Assembly (NCBI GenBank): GCA_964535215.1
Contig: CAZHST010000053.1
Span: 1 to 18,886 of the forward strand
From: JACQHM01 sp964535215
GTDB taxonomy: Bacteria > Methylomirabilota > Methylomirabilia > Methylomirabilales > JACQHM01
DNA length: 18,886 nt
Direction: 5' to 3'
In this document: positions 1 to 6,965 of the stretch, in pieces
Layout of the letters: every line of letters starts with the position of its first letter
Numbering within the stretch: the stretch's first letter is position 1
Notes under the pieces: model-generated
The model's input: the letters and a program-made list of their open reading frames with translations, nothing else
Database searches by the model: none
Told to the model about the DNA's origin: nothing
Position numbers and translations under genes: made by a program

Positions 1-158
1 GGACCCATCATCCTCATCATGCCCCCGCCCATCATGCCCCCGCCCATCATGCCCATCCCGGGCTGTCCCCCCGATTCCTCCTCCTGGGACCATAGCGCTC
101 CACCGGAAAAGAGGAGCAGGACACCCACCAAGCCGATCGCCAACCCTTGCTTCTTCAT
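1..158 (-). CDS. Secreted Met/Gly-rich protein, N-terminal part (runs off the window)
   Basis: The start ATG is at 158-156, with AGGAGG (170-165) at good spacing. The first ~24 residues are a signal peptide: MKK, then a hydrophobic stretch ending ALWSQ. The mature start is acidic (EEES) and is followed by a Met/Gly-rich tract, with GMGMMGGGMMGGGMM visible before the window edge. Methionine-rich periplasmic segments are often linked to copper(I) or silver binding or to small Spy/CpxP-like proteins, but the visible part is too short to assign a family. The gene is divergent from the kinase remnant and rpiB, and a TTGCCA-N17-TACAGT promoter lies upstream. Function is not recognised; that it is an exported protein start is fairly sure. 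Confidence 0.7.
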   Translation of the reverse strand, partial: MKKQGLAIGLVGVLLLFSGGALWSQEEESGGQPGMGMMGGGMMGGGMMRMMG

Positions 159-203
159 AACGCGCCTCCTTTGAAAGGGAACCCCCCAAGGGGCTCAGAA
201 CCC

Positions 204-232
204 TTGACAGGCCCTAAAGGGAACGGTACCTT
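204..232 (+). promoter_or_regulatory. Possible sigma-70 promoter toward the kinase remnant and rpiB
   Basis: TTGACA (204-209), a perfect -35, is followed after 17 nt by TACCTT (227-232), a weak -10. The spacer and -10 contain an inverted repeat, so this may be a regulated promoter. The weak -10 limits confidence. Confidence 0.35.
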
Positions 233-236
233 TAGG
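213..236. repeat. Inverted repeat CCTAAAGG-N8-CCTTTAGG, candidate operator
   Basis: CCTAAAGG (213-220) and CCTTTAGG (229-236) form a perfect 8-bp dyad. It lies between and over the -35 and -10 of the rightward promoter and in the leader of the leftward gene. There is no T tract, so it does not look like a terminator. Confidence 0.5.
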
Positions 237-261
237 ACTGTTCATCGAGCACTCCCCCAGA

Positions 262-290
262 ACTGTAGCATAGCAGACCTCCCCTGGCAA
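262..290 (-). promoter_or_regulatory. Predicted sigma-70 promoter for the Met-rich secreted protein
   Basis: On the minus strand a -35 TTGCCA (290-285) is separated by 17 nt from a -10 TACAGT (267-262). Transcription would start near 255 and give a leader of about 97 nt containing the CCTAAAGG inverted repeat. Confidence 0.5.
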
Positions 291-320
291 CGTTTCCTTC
301 GGGGAGAGGGGGTCTCCGCC

Positions 321-590
321 ATGCCGTTCATCCCAAAGCCCGCGGTGGAACCGCCGCTGATCGTCACCCTTGATGTGGGGACCTCATCGGTCCGGGCCTT
401 CCTCTTTGATCGCCTCGGACGGGGTGTGGAGGGGGTGGAGGGGCGGAGGGCCTACGAAATGAGGACCACGCCCGATGGAGGTCCAGACCGGCACGAACGG
501 TACCAACGGGCCCTGGAGCGCCAGCAAGAGCTCTACAACCTTCTGGTCAGCCCAAAATCGGAACACGGAGGAAGCAAAGGGGGGATTTGA
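321..590 (+). pseudogene. Collapsed FGGY-family sugar kinase remnant
   Basis: The reading frame from ATG 321 gives 89 residues. Residues ~14-28 (IVTLDVGTSSVRAFL) are the N-terminal phosphate-binding motif of FGGY carbohydrate kinases (gluconokinase/xylulokinase type), and the next residues up to TTPDGG also resemble that family. FGGY kinases are close to 500 residues; here the similarity stops after about 50. The remaining tail, ERYQRALERQQELYNLL, looks like a C-terminal helix of such kinases, suggesting one in-frame internal deletion (inference). The TGA at 588-590 shares its A with the rpiB ATG, so translating this remnant may still feed rpiB. A real small protein cannot be excluded. Confidence 0.5.
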
Positions 591-1051
591 TGCGGATCGC
601 CATCGGGGCCGATCATGGCGGGTTCGAGCTGAAGAAACGGATCCTGGAATACCTGAACGAGGCCGGTCACAGCGTGGTGGATCTCGGGGCAGACAGCCCC
701 GAGCCGGTGGACTACCCTGACTACGCGAAGGCCGTGGCCGAGGCGATCCTCCAGGGAAAAGCAGAACTCGGCATCCTCGTCTGCGGAAGCGGGGTCGGCG
801 CCTCCATCGCCGCCAACAAGTTCCCGGGGATCCGGGCTGCCCTCTGTCACGATACCTACTCTGCCCGCCAGAGCCGGGAGGATGACGACGCCAACATCCT
901 CTGCCTGGGGGCGAGGGTCATCGGCCCCGCCCTCGCCCTGGAGGTCATCCGCACCTTCTTGGGGTCCCGGTTCTCGGAGGCCGAGCGCCACCGGCGCCGC
1001 CTGGCCAAGATCGCCGAGTTCGAAAGGCAGGGACCTGTCAGCCCTCGCTGA
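590..1051 (+). CDS. rpiB: Ribose-5-phosphate isomerase B
   Basis: This enzyme interconverts ribose 5-phosphate and ribulose 5-phosphate in the pentose phosphate pathway, in the cytosol. The product is 153 aa, the usual RpiB length. It opens with MRIAIGADHGG, the family signature carrying the substrate-binding Asp-His (D8, H9). VCGSGVG holds the catalytic Cys (C65) and phosphate loop, SIAANKFPGIRAA follows, and HDTYSARQSRE (from H87) supplies the other active-site residues. The ATG at 590 overlaps the stop of the kinase remnant (TGATG), and a TTG one codon earlier is possible but less likely. The last 14 nt overlap, tail to tail, the end of the FIST gene on the other strand. Identification is very secure. 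Confidence 0.95.
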   Translation: MRIAIGADHGGFELKKRILEYLNEAGHSVVDLGADSPEPVDYPDYAKAVAEAILQGKAELGILVCGSGVGASIAANKFPGIRAALCHDTYSARQSREDDDANILCLGARVIGPALALEVIRTFLGSRFSEAERHRRRLAKIAEFERQGPVSPR

Positions 1052-2219
1052 ACACCACCAAGACCCCGGTATAGTTGTGGACGTAGTTCCTGCCGCCTAG
1101 CGGGGCAAGCTCCGCGTTCCCGAAGAAGCCGACTACCGGGAGGTCCACGAAAAACTCTTTGATCAAGGTGATATCGTGGTGGCGGTCGCCGTAAAGGCCA
1201 ACGCCCCGTCCGAGGCAATTGAAGTAGAACCCGAAGCGGGGGTGGCTTCCCTGGAGGGAGGGATACAGGTGCTCCAGCATCCTCCGCATGTCCGCCCTGG
1301 CTGCGTTGGCGTCCCTTAAGGTGAACTGGAGGATCTGTCCCGGGCGGACCTGCTCGGCGATGGCCACCGCCCCTGAGGCAGGATCGATCCCGGCGATGGT
1401 TCGCACCAGGAAATCCCCCCTTTGGAGCGTGGGCTTCTCCTTCGGGATCGCGAGGCCGGCAAAGAGGGAGTGGAAGGCCCGCTCGACCTCCTCGGGTGGG
1501 AGGGAGGTGACGACCTCCTGGAGGACGTCAAAGGCCGGACGGCCGTCCAGCTCCAGGATCAGATTCCCCCGGGCCCGGCTGATCAAGTACGGCTCGCCGA
1601 TGGGCTGGCACCCTTGGGCGATCCCGATGGAGGTCCTGAAAGCCCCGGAGAGGAGCATCCCTGCCACCCCATGCACCTCGATGTCCCCTCCACACCACTG
1701 AAAGGTCATCCGGTCATAGGGCCCTCCGGAGGCAGCCCCCCCCACAATCGGAAGCACCGTTGCGTCCTCCTGGATCTCACGGAGAAGCTCCGCCGGATGG
1801 ACACTAAAGATATCGGGGAACACGACGAGGAGGGGGTTGGGGGCCCGGGGAGGGTGGATCAGACGCCGGATGGCCCGGCCCGGGGCCTCCCTGATCGGCT
1901 CACCCGTTCGGATCAGGAAAGGCTCGGCGGAAAGGTCCCGGGACTTCACGACCAGGACGGCGACCCCTGGGGCGTGCTCGAATTCCCCATCGGTAGTGAG
2001 GACGCCCATACCGCTACACCCGACCAGGTGCCGGACGCCTGTCGTCCGCTGCACGGCCGAGAGGAGCTGGGTGTACGCGGCCCGGTAGTCGGTGGTCGCA
2101 AAGACAAAGGCCAGATCCCCCCGATCCAGCCCGGCCCGCTCCATCGCGATCTCCGCCGCCGTTCGGGCGGCCCTTTCGGCCGACCCTCCTCCCGAGTACC
2201 CGACGCCTGCCTGGATCAT
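1038..2219 (-). CDS. FIST N/C-domain sensory protein
   Basis: FIST domains are proposed small-ligand (possibly amino-acid) sensing modules, found alone or joined to signalling domains; this one (393 aa) stands alone. The FIST_N half includes a glycine-rich stretch starting AGVGYSGG and VGCSGMGVLT. The FIST_C half holds GGAASGGPYDR and a stretch including SIGIAQGCQPIGEPY, typical of the family. There is no signal peptide or membrane segment, so it is cytoplasmic. I chose ATG 2219 over GTG 2228: a near-consensus promoter would start transcription near 2236, AGAGGGG (2234-2228) lies 8 nt before the ATG, and the GTG would overlap that ribosome binding site. The ligand is unknown. The gene is convergent with rpiB and divergent from hemE. 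Confidence 0.85.
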   Translation of the reverse strand: MIQAGVGYSGGGSAERAARTAAEIAMERAGLDRGDLAFVFATTDYRAAYTQLLSAVQRTTGVRHLVGCSGMGVLTTDGEFEHAPGVAVLVVKSRDLSAEPFLIRTGEPIREAPGRAIRRLIHPPRAPNPLLVVFPDIFSVHPAELLREIQEDATVLPIVGGAASGGPYDRMTFQWCGGDIEVHGVAGMLLSGAFRTSIGIAQGCQPIGEPYLISRARGNLILELDGRPAFDVLQEVVTSLPPEEVERAFHSLFAGLAIPKEKPTLQRGDFLVRTIAGIDPASGAVAIAEQVRPGQILQFTLRDANAARADMRRMLEHLYPSLQGSHPRFGFYFNCLGRGVGLYGDRHHDITLIKEFFVDLPVVGFFGNAELAPLGGRNYVHNYTGVLVVFSEG

Positions 2220-2242
2220 GGAATTCACCCCTCTTCTTTTTC

Positions 2243-2271
2243 TTCATAACACCGCTCTCCTCGCCTGTCAA
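2243..2271 (-). promoter_or_regulatory. Sigma-70 promoter of the FIST gene
   Basis: On the minus strand a perfect -35 TTGACA (2271-2266) is followed after exactly 17 nt by TATGAA (2248-2243). The predicted start near 2236 leaves a leader of about 17 nt with the AGAGGGG ribosome binding site. Confidence 0.7.
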
Positions 2272-2321
2272 GTCACCGGAGATCGGGAGCTCATCAAACG
2301 TCGTGAGGGGCTGAATCGTCA

Positions 2322-2390
2322 GCCATCCTTCAGAAAAGGCTTGACCTGGGGCGAAAGCTCCAATAATCTCATGGGCGGTTGAAGGATGGC
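2322..2390. repeat. 11-bp inverted repeat bracketing the heme-operon promoter
   Basis: GCCATCCTTCA (2322-2332) and TGAAGGATGGC (2380-2390) are perfect reverse complements, one on each side of the hemE promoter. A shorter dyad, GGCTGA-ATCG-TCAGCC (2309-2324), abuts the left arm. Candidate operator half-sites or a leader structure; no regulator is identified. Confidence 0.55.
2341..2369 (+). promoter_or_regulatory. Sigma-70 promoter of the heme operon
   Basis: TTGACC (2341-2346), a 17-nt spacer and TAATCT (2364-2369) form a good promoter. Transcription would start near 2376, giving a ~92-nt leader before hemE. Confidence 0.65.
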
Positions 2391-2467
2391 CGAGCCACCG
2401 CACCGGGGCGGGCTTCCTTCGAAGCACGGGCCGGGGGGGAGCTGAAGGCGAGGGGGTGGAGGGACCC

Positions 2468-3517
2468 GTGGCGGAATCGAACAGTCGTTTCCTCAAAGCC
2501 TGTCGGCGTGAGCCTACGGATCGTACCCCCATCTGGCTGATGCGGCAGGCGGGGCGTTATCTCCGCGAGTACCGGGAACTCCGCCGACGGGTGCCATTCC
2601 TTAAGCTGTGCAAGACCCCGGAACTCGCCGCCGAGGTGACCCTCATGGCGGTGAACCGCCTGGCGGTGGATGCCGCCATCATCTTTGCTGACATCCTGCT
2701 GATCCTCGAACCGCTGGGGGTGGACCTGGAGTTTTCCAAGGGTGAAGGGCCCGTCATCAAGACCCCCCTGCGGACCGGGAAGGCCGTAGATGCCCTCCGG
2801 GAGTTCGAGCCTGCCGCCTTGCAATTCGTGTATGAGGCCGTCCGTTTGACCCGCCGCGCCTTGAAGGCCGACGTGGCCCTCATCGGCTTCGCCGGGGCGC
2901 CGTTTACGGTCGCCTCCTATGTGATCGAAGGGGGAGGCTCGCGCTACTACGAGAACACCAAGGGACTGATGTATCGGGACGCGGGCGCGTGGCACGCCTT
3001 GATGGATCGGTTGGTCCAGGCGACCGCCGCGTACCTCAACGGTCAGATCGACGCCGGCGCGGATGCGGTGCAGCTCTTCGACAGTTGGGTGGGCTGCCTG
3101 GCGCCTGATGACTACCGCGAGTTTGTCCTGCCCCACATGAAGCGGCTGATCCAGAGCCTCAGGCCGGGGGTCCCGGTCATCCACTTCGGGACCGGCACTG
3201 CCTCCCTGCTCGAGCTGATGAAGGAGGCCGGGGGTCATGTCATTGGCCTCGACTGGCGTGTCGATCTGGGGGAGGCATGGGCACGGCTCGGCTACGACGT
3301 GGCCGTGCAGGGCAACCTTGACCCCGTCGTCCTCCTCGCCCCCCCTGCCGAGATCCGCCGCCGTGTCCGGCAGATCCTGGGAAAAGCCGCCGGGCGCCCG
3401 GGACACATCTTCAACCTGGGGCACGGCCTCCTGCCGGACACGCCCGTTGACCACGTCCTGGTGCTGGTGGAGGCCGTGCAGGAATACTCCAGCCGGCCAA
3501 GGCGATCAGGGGAGTGA
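2468..3517 (+). CDS. hemE: Uroporphyrinogen III decarboxylase
   Basis: HemE removes four carboxyl groups from uroporphyrinogen III to give coproporphyrinogen III, in the cytosol. The 349-aa product carries the N-terminal signature PIWLMRQAGRYLREY (RQAGRYL at 26-32), then IIFADILLILEPLGVDLEF, GFAGAPFTVASYVIEGG, AVQLFDSWVG and the C-terminal FNLGHGLLPDTP, all standard for the family. GTG 2468 has GGAGGG at 2458-2463 and matches the usual N-terminus; GTG 2456 is a four-residue longer alternative. It is the first gene of hemE-hemH-hemY, with hemH starting 3 nt after its stop. A promoter at 2341-2369 flanked by inverted repeats suggests regulation. Identification is secure. Confidence 0.96.
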   Translation: MAESNSRFLKACRREPTDRTPIWLMRQAGRYLREYRELRRRVPFLKLCKTPELAAEVTLMAVNRLAVDAAIIFADILLILEPLGVDLEFSKGEGPVIKTPLRTGKAVDALREFEPAALQFVYEAVRLTRRALKADVALIGFAGAPFTVASYVIEGGGSRYYENTKGLMYRDAGAWHALMDRLVQATAAYLNGQIDAGADAVQLFDSWVGCLAPDDYREFVLPHMKRLIQSLRPGVPVIHFGTGTASLLELMKEAGGHVIGLDWRVDLGEAWARLGYDVAVQGNLDPVVLLAPPAEIRRRVRQILGKAAGRPGHIFNLGHGLLPDTPVDHVLVLVEAVQEYSSRPRRSGE

Positions 3518-3520
3518 TTC

Positions 3521-4447
3521 GTGCCTGCAACCTTCGATGCCGTCCTGATGATTGCCTTCGGCGGCCCTGAGCGGTTGGAGGATGTCCGCCCGTTTCTGGC
3601 CAGGGTCGCCCAGGGGCGCTCGATCCCGCCCGAGCGACTTGAAGAGGTTGTCCATCACTACAAACGGATCGGCGGCCGGTCCCCCCTAAACGAGCTGACG
3701 TTCCGACAGGCCCGGGGATTGGAAAAGGCCCTGAAGGAGCGCGGCCATCAGCTGCCGGTTTTTGTCGGAATGCGGAACTGGCACCCGCTCCTGGCGCAGA
3801 CGATCCGGGAGATGGCAGGGGCCGGTGTGACACGGGCGCTCGGCATCATCATGGCACCCCATCAAAGCGAATCGAGCTGGCAGAGGTATCAACAAAACGT
3901 CGCCCAGGCCTTGGCTGAGACGGGTGTCCGGTTGTCCGTTGACTATGCACCCCCCTTCTACGATCACCCGCTCTTCATCAAAGCCGCCGCCGGCCGCACC
4001 GCCGAATGTCTTCTGCAAATCCCCCCTGCCGACCGGGAGGGCACGATGCTGATCTTTACCGCCCACAGCCTCCCAACCGAGATGGCGGAGAAGTCGCCCT
4101 ACGTGGAACAGCTCACCGCTTCATCGCGTTTGGTCGCCGAGTACCTTCGGCATGAGCGCTGGACCATTGCCTACCAAAGCCGGAGTGGCCGCCCGACGGA
4201 CCCCTGGCTGGAGCCGGACATCTGCGATCTGCTCGGGGACCTCTCACGACAAGGCATCCGGCACGTGGTCGTTGTCCCCATCGGGTTCGTCGTTGACCAC
4301 GTGGAGGTCCTCTACGACCTCGACATCCAAGCCGCCCAGGTGGCCAAGGAACTCGGCCTCTCCTTCCTCCGGGCGAAGACGGTCAATGATGATGCGAGGT
4401 TCATCGCGGCATTAGCGGAGATTGTTGAAGGGGAGATCAGGCCGTGA
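3521..4447 (+). CDS. hemH: Ferrochelatase (protoporphyrin or coproporphyrin type)
   Basis: The enzyme inserts Fe(II) into a porphyrin near the end of heme synthesis. The product is 308 aa, about the size of the Bacillus enzyme. Key motifs are AFGGPE near the N-terminus, TAHSLP with the catalytic His (H182), YQSRSGRPTDPWLEPDI, and PIGFVVDHVEVLYDLD with the conserved Glu (E262). There is no C-terminal 2Fe-2S cysteine set. The start is GTG 3521, with AGGGGAG just upstream inside the hemE end. It overlaps hemY by 4 nt (GTGA). Whether the substrate is protoporphyrin IX or coproporphyrin III cannot be settled here; the hemE-H-Y order is that of Bacillus subtilis, which uses the coproporphyrin route. 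Confidence 0.95.
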   Translation: MPATFDAVLMIAFGGPERLEDVRPFLARVAQGRSIPPERLEEVVHHYKRIGGRSPLNELTFRQARGLEKALKERGHQLPVFVGMRNWHPLLAQTIREMAGAGVTRALGIIMAPHQSESSWQRYQQNVAQALAETGVRLSVDYAPPFYDHPLFIKAAAGRTAECLLQIPPADREGTMLIFTAHSLPTEMAEKSPYVEQLTASSRLVAEYLRHERWTIAYQSRSGRPTDPWLEPDICDLLGDLSRQGIRHVVVVPIGFVVDHVEVLYDLDIQAAQVAKELGLSFLRAKTVNDDARFIAALAEIVEGEIRP

Positions 4448-5970
4448 AATCCCCGGTGCCCAACCCACCCCTTGGACAGGCTCAAGACGGCGAACGCCCG
4501 ATCCGTATCATCGTGATCGGCGGTGGCATCACGGGTTTGAGCGCAGCCCACCGCCTGATGGAACTCCGCTCGGAGAGGCGCCGGCCCCTGGAGGTGGTCC
4601 TCCTCGAAGGGAGCGGGAGGCTTGGCGGCTCAATCGCCACGCAGCGGGTAGACGGCTTTCTCATTGAGGAAGGCCCCGATGCCTTCATCACGACCAAACC
4701 GTGGGCCCTCGCCCTGTGCCAGCGTCTCGGTTTGGAATCGTCCCTCATCCCGACCAGCAACACTCACCGCCGTACCTTTGTCGTCCACCGGGGTAGGCTC
4801 CTCCCCATCCCTGACGGGTTCCTCATGCTGGCCCCGACAAAGGTCTGGCCGTTTGTCACCTCGCCGCTCTTTTCCTGGTGGGGCAAGCTGCGGATGGCCT
4901 TGGACCTGGTGCTGCCCCGGGGGCCACGACGGGAAGACGAAAGCCTCGCCTCCTTCGTCAGCCGCCGCTTTGGGCGCGAGGCGCTGGAGAGGGTGGCCCA
5001 ACCGCTCATCAGCGGGGTCTATGCCGCCGACCCGGAGCGGCTCAGCCTGCGGGCCACCATGCCCTCCTTCCTGGAAATGGAGGAGCGACACGGCAGCGTC
5101 ATCAGGGCGATGCTCCGGGAGCAGCAGGCGGTGGGGCAACGGTCAAGCTGCGAGAGCGGCGCCCGGTATAGTTTGTTTGTGTCGTTCCGAGAGGGGATGC
5201 AAACGCTGGTGGAGGCCCTGGCCGGGCGACTGCCGGAAGGGACCGTGCAGCTCCACCAGCGGGTGGTGCGGGTAGGGAGGGTGAACGGGGGCTGGAGGGT
5301 CTTCACCGACAAAGGCGTGGGGCTTGAGGCCGACGGGGTCATCATCACCACACCCGCCCATCAGGCGGCGACGTTGGTGGAAGGGTTCGACCCCTCCCTC
5401 GCGGCCGAGTTGGCGAAGATCCCCTACGCCTCCTCCGTCGTCATCCACCTGGCCTACCGACGGGAGGACGTGCCCCACCCGCTCGACGGCTTTGGCTTCA
5501 TCGTGCCCATCACCGAACGGCGCGCCATCATCGCCTGCTCCTTCAGCAGCGTCAAGTTTGAAGGGCGTGCCCCGGCGGGGCACGTGCTGTTCCGCTGCTT
5601 TATGGGCGGGGCGATCCAGCCCGAGATGTACGCGAAGGACGATGCGACAATAATTGCCGAGGTCCGCCGGGAGATGGGCGACCTGCTCGGCATCACGGCC
5701 CCGCCGCTCCTGACCCTGGTCCACCGCCACCCGCACGCCATGCCCCAGTACCTGGTCGGGCACCTCGAGCGTATCGCCCGGATCAACACCAGGGTCAGCA
5801 AACACCGTGGCCTCGCCCTCGCGGGCAATGCCTACGGCGGGGTCGGCATCCCCGATTGCGTACGCACCGGGGAAGCGGCGAGTCTGTACCTGATCTCCAC
5901 GGTCGGGCAGAAAGGGGAAGGGGCGGAGAGCAAAGGAGCCTCAACCATCACCCCGATCCCAACGGGATGA
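4444..5970 (+). CDS. hemY: FAD-dependent protoporphyrinogen/coproporphyrinogen III oxidase
   Basis: An oxygen-dependent flavoprotein that takes six electrons from protoporphyrinogen IX (HemY/PPOX) or from coproporphyrinogen III (CgoX). Of 508 residues, the first ~19 are a loose extension, followed by the dinucleotide-binding motif IIVIGGGITGLSAAHRL (from 22) and an FAD-binding LEGSGRLGGSIAT stretch. RLSLRATMPSF, FREGMQTLVEAL and the C-terminal GLALAGNAYGGVGIPDCV with the closing FAD contact are typical of PPOX. It starts at GTG 4444, overlapping the hemH stop, so the two are translationally coupled. The last ~25 residues are low-complexity. The family is secure; the exact substrate is undecided. 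Confidence 0.94.
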   Translation: MKSPVPNPPLGQAQDGERPIRIIVIGGGITGLSAAHRLMELRSERRRPLEVVLLEGSGRLGGSIATQRVDGFLIEEGPDAFITTKPWALALCQRLGLESSLIPTSNTHRRTFVVHRGRLLPIPDGFLMLAPTKVWPFVTSPLFSWWGKLRMALDLVLPRGPRREDESLASFVSRRFGREALERVAQPLISGVYAADPERLSLRATMPSFLEMEERHGSVIRAMLREQQAVGQRSSCESGARYSLFVSFREGMQTLVEALAGRLPEGTVQLHQRVVRVGRVNGGWRVFTDKGVGLEADGVIITTPAHQAATLVEGFDPSLAAELAKIPYASSVVIHLAYRREDVPHPLDGFGFIVPITERRAIIACSFSSVKFEGRAPAGHVLFRCFMGGAIQPEMYAKDDATIIAEVRREMGDLLGITAPPLLTLVHRHPHAMPQYLVGHLERIARINTRVSKHRGLALAGNAYGGVGIPDCVRTGEAASLYLISTVGQKGEGAESKGASTITPIPTG

Positions 5971-5989
5971 ACCGGCCCGGGAGGGGCCC

Positions 5990-6289
5990 ATGGGAGAGTT
6001 CATCGAACGGAAGGTTGGAGACCTGACGATCCGGATTGATCGCACCGCCTGCTCCGCCTTTAAGGCCTGCATGAAGGTCGCACCGGAGGCCTTCGAACTG
6101 GATCAAGAGAACATCTGCACGTTTAAATCCCCCGAACAGGTAGAGCAGGATCGTCTCATCGAGGCCTGTGAGGCCTGCCCGGTTGATGCCCTGGCCGTCT
6201 TCGACGTCCATGGACGCCAGATCGTTCCCTCCCTCCAGGGTTACGCCCCCTCCTCGGCGGAAGAGGATCCCTTGACCAAGGAAGGATGA
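5990..6289 (+). CDS. Small ferredoxin with a non-canonical C-x2-F-x2-C cluster motif
   Basis: A 99-aa single-cluster ferredoxin, a soluble electron carrier. The first cluster motif is ACSAFKAC: C21 and C27 with Phe24 where 4Fe-4S ferredoxins have the second Cys. The closing motif is CEACPVDAL, with C60 and C63 (the CP cysteine); C43 is also present. A C-x5-C...CP layout is known from 3Fe-4S ferredoxins that serve cytochrome P450s and related enzymes, so a 3Fe-4S cluster is likely, although C60 could be a fourth ligand. GGAGG precedes the ATG. The gene ends in an ATGA overlap with the cytochrome c gene and follows hemY by 19 nt. Its partner enzyme is not visible. Confidence 0.85.
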   Translation: MGEFIERKVGDLTIRIDRTACSAFKACMKVAPEAFELDQENICTFKSPEQVEQDRLIEACEACPVDALAVFDVHGRQIVPSLQGYAPSSAEEDPLTKEG

Positions 6290-6702
6290 GCTGGCAACTG
6301 ATCCCCAAGATGAGCCAGGCTGATCGGCGGAGGCGGCGGGGCACCGTGGGGCTGGCCGCCGGGCTTATGGCCTTTCTGCTCACCCTGGTTCCGGGCATGA
6401 AGGTACCGCCGGCCGGGGGCCAACGCGTCCCAGATGCCGAGGAGGCGCTCACGAACCCCTATCTGGGGCAAAAGGAGGCCATTGAGGAAGGCGAGCGGAT
6501 CTACCGTAGTCGCTGCGTGGGGTGCCACAAGAGCCAGGGTGGCCAGGGCCCCAACCTCTTCAGGACCAAGCTCCCCGATAAGCAGTTCCTGGAAACCGTG
6601 ATCAACGGGCGTAAAGGGGGCATGCCTGCCTGGGGTTCCCTCCTATCGCGGGACGAGGTCTGGAAGGTTCATGCCTTCGTCATGTCCCGGGATCGTCTTT
6701 AA
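6286..6702 (+). CDS. Class I c-type cytochrome, exported or membrane-anchored
   Basis: A periplasmic electron carrier of 138 aa. After a basic start (RRRRRGT) a hydrophobic segment at about 20-37 serves as uncleaved anchor or signal peptide. The heme c site is CVGCH (C77, C80, H81) in a class I fold, and M113 in GGMPAWGS is the likely distal iron ligand. The spacing resembles the cytochrome c domains of oxidase and dehydrogenase systems. It overlaps the ferredoxin stop by 4 nt (ATGA), so it is probably co-translated. ATG 6310 is a possible shorter start. The donor and acceptor cannot be named from this window. Confidence 0.9.
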   Translation: MSWQLIPKMSQADRRRRRGTVGLAAGLMAFLLTLVPGMKVPPAGGQRVPDAEEALTNPYLGQKEAIEEGERIYRSRCVGCHKSQGGQGPNLFRTKLPDKQFLETVINGRKGGMPAWGSLLSRDEVWKVHAFVMSRDRL

Positions 6703-6745
6703 GGGCCATGGGCAGCCTGACCGCTAGGGACGGGCCTGGGCGTCG

Positions 6746-6896
6746 GGTGTGCTAAAGGGGTGGAGGGTAGGGGATTCGAACCCCCGACCTCCGCGTTGCG
6801 AACGCGGCGCTCTCCCAACTGAGCTAACCCCCCGTTGGACGTGCCCAAACCACCGATCGGTCTCCCCTGCCCGGTGTAATGTGAAGTTAGCACACC
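6746..6896. repeat. 10-bp inverted repeat flanking the tRNA gene
   Basis: GGTGTGCTAA (6746-6755) and TTAGCACACC (6887-6896) are perfect reverse complements on the two sides of the tRNA; the right arm overlaps the putative -10. A separate 10-bp palindrome, ACCGATCGGT, sits at 6852-6861. Confidence 0.5.
6761..6833 (-). tRNA. tRNA-Ala (anticodon CGC)
   Basis: On the minus strand the 73-nt sequence folds as a complete cloverleaf: acceptor GGGGGGT/ACCCTCC (one G-U pair), D stem GCTC/GAGC, anticodon stem CCGCG/CGCGG around TTCGCAA, and T arm GGGGG-TTCGAAT-CCCCT. The anticodon CGC reads GCG alanine codons, the discriminator base is A, and CCA is not encoded (ACC is followed by C). It lies antisense between the cytochrome and pterin genes. 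Confidence 0.96.
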
Positions 6897-6912
6897 AGGC
6901 GCCCTTTGTAAA
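6884..6912 (-). promoter_or_regulatory. Probable promoter of tRNA-Ala
   Basis: On the minus strand TTTACA (6912-6907) and TAACTT (6889-6884) are separated by 17 nt, about 50 nt upstream of the tRNA. The -10 is weak (3 of 6). Confidence 0.45.
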
Positions 6913-6965
6913 GCCCTCCTGACCAAGTCCTCTCCCCCCTCCAGAACAGGGGATCCCTTTTGGGG

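Noticed and set aside
12..60. Short tandem repeats that might suggest a CRISPR or satellite
   Set aside because: The repeats are ~15 nt, in frame, and encode a Met/Gly tract of the secreted protein; there are no spacers.
213..236. CCTAAAGG dyad as a rho-independent terminator
   Set aside because: No T tract on either side and it overlaps promoter elements; an operator is more plausible.
159..320. ECF-type promoter before the Met-rich gene (TGAACA on the minus strand)
   Set aside because: The spacing to the nearest CGT is 2 nt shorter than in promoters A and B and the CGTATTTC box is missing.
1422..2249. Long open frame on the plus strand opposite the FIST gene
   Set aside because: It is a shadow of a recognised minus-strand gene that has its own near-consensus promoter and ribosome binding site.
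2369..3454. Long open frame on the minus strand opposite hemE
   Set aside because: hemE on the plus strand is unmistakable; the antisense translation shows no recognisable motif.
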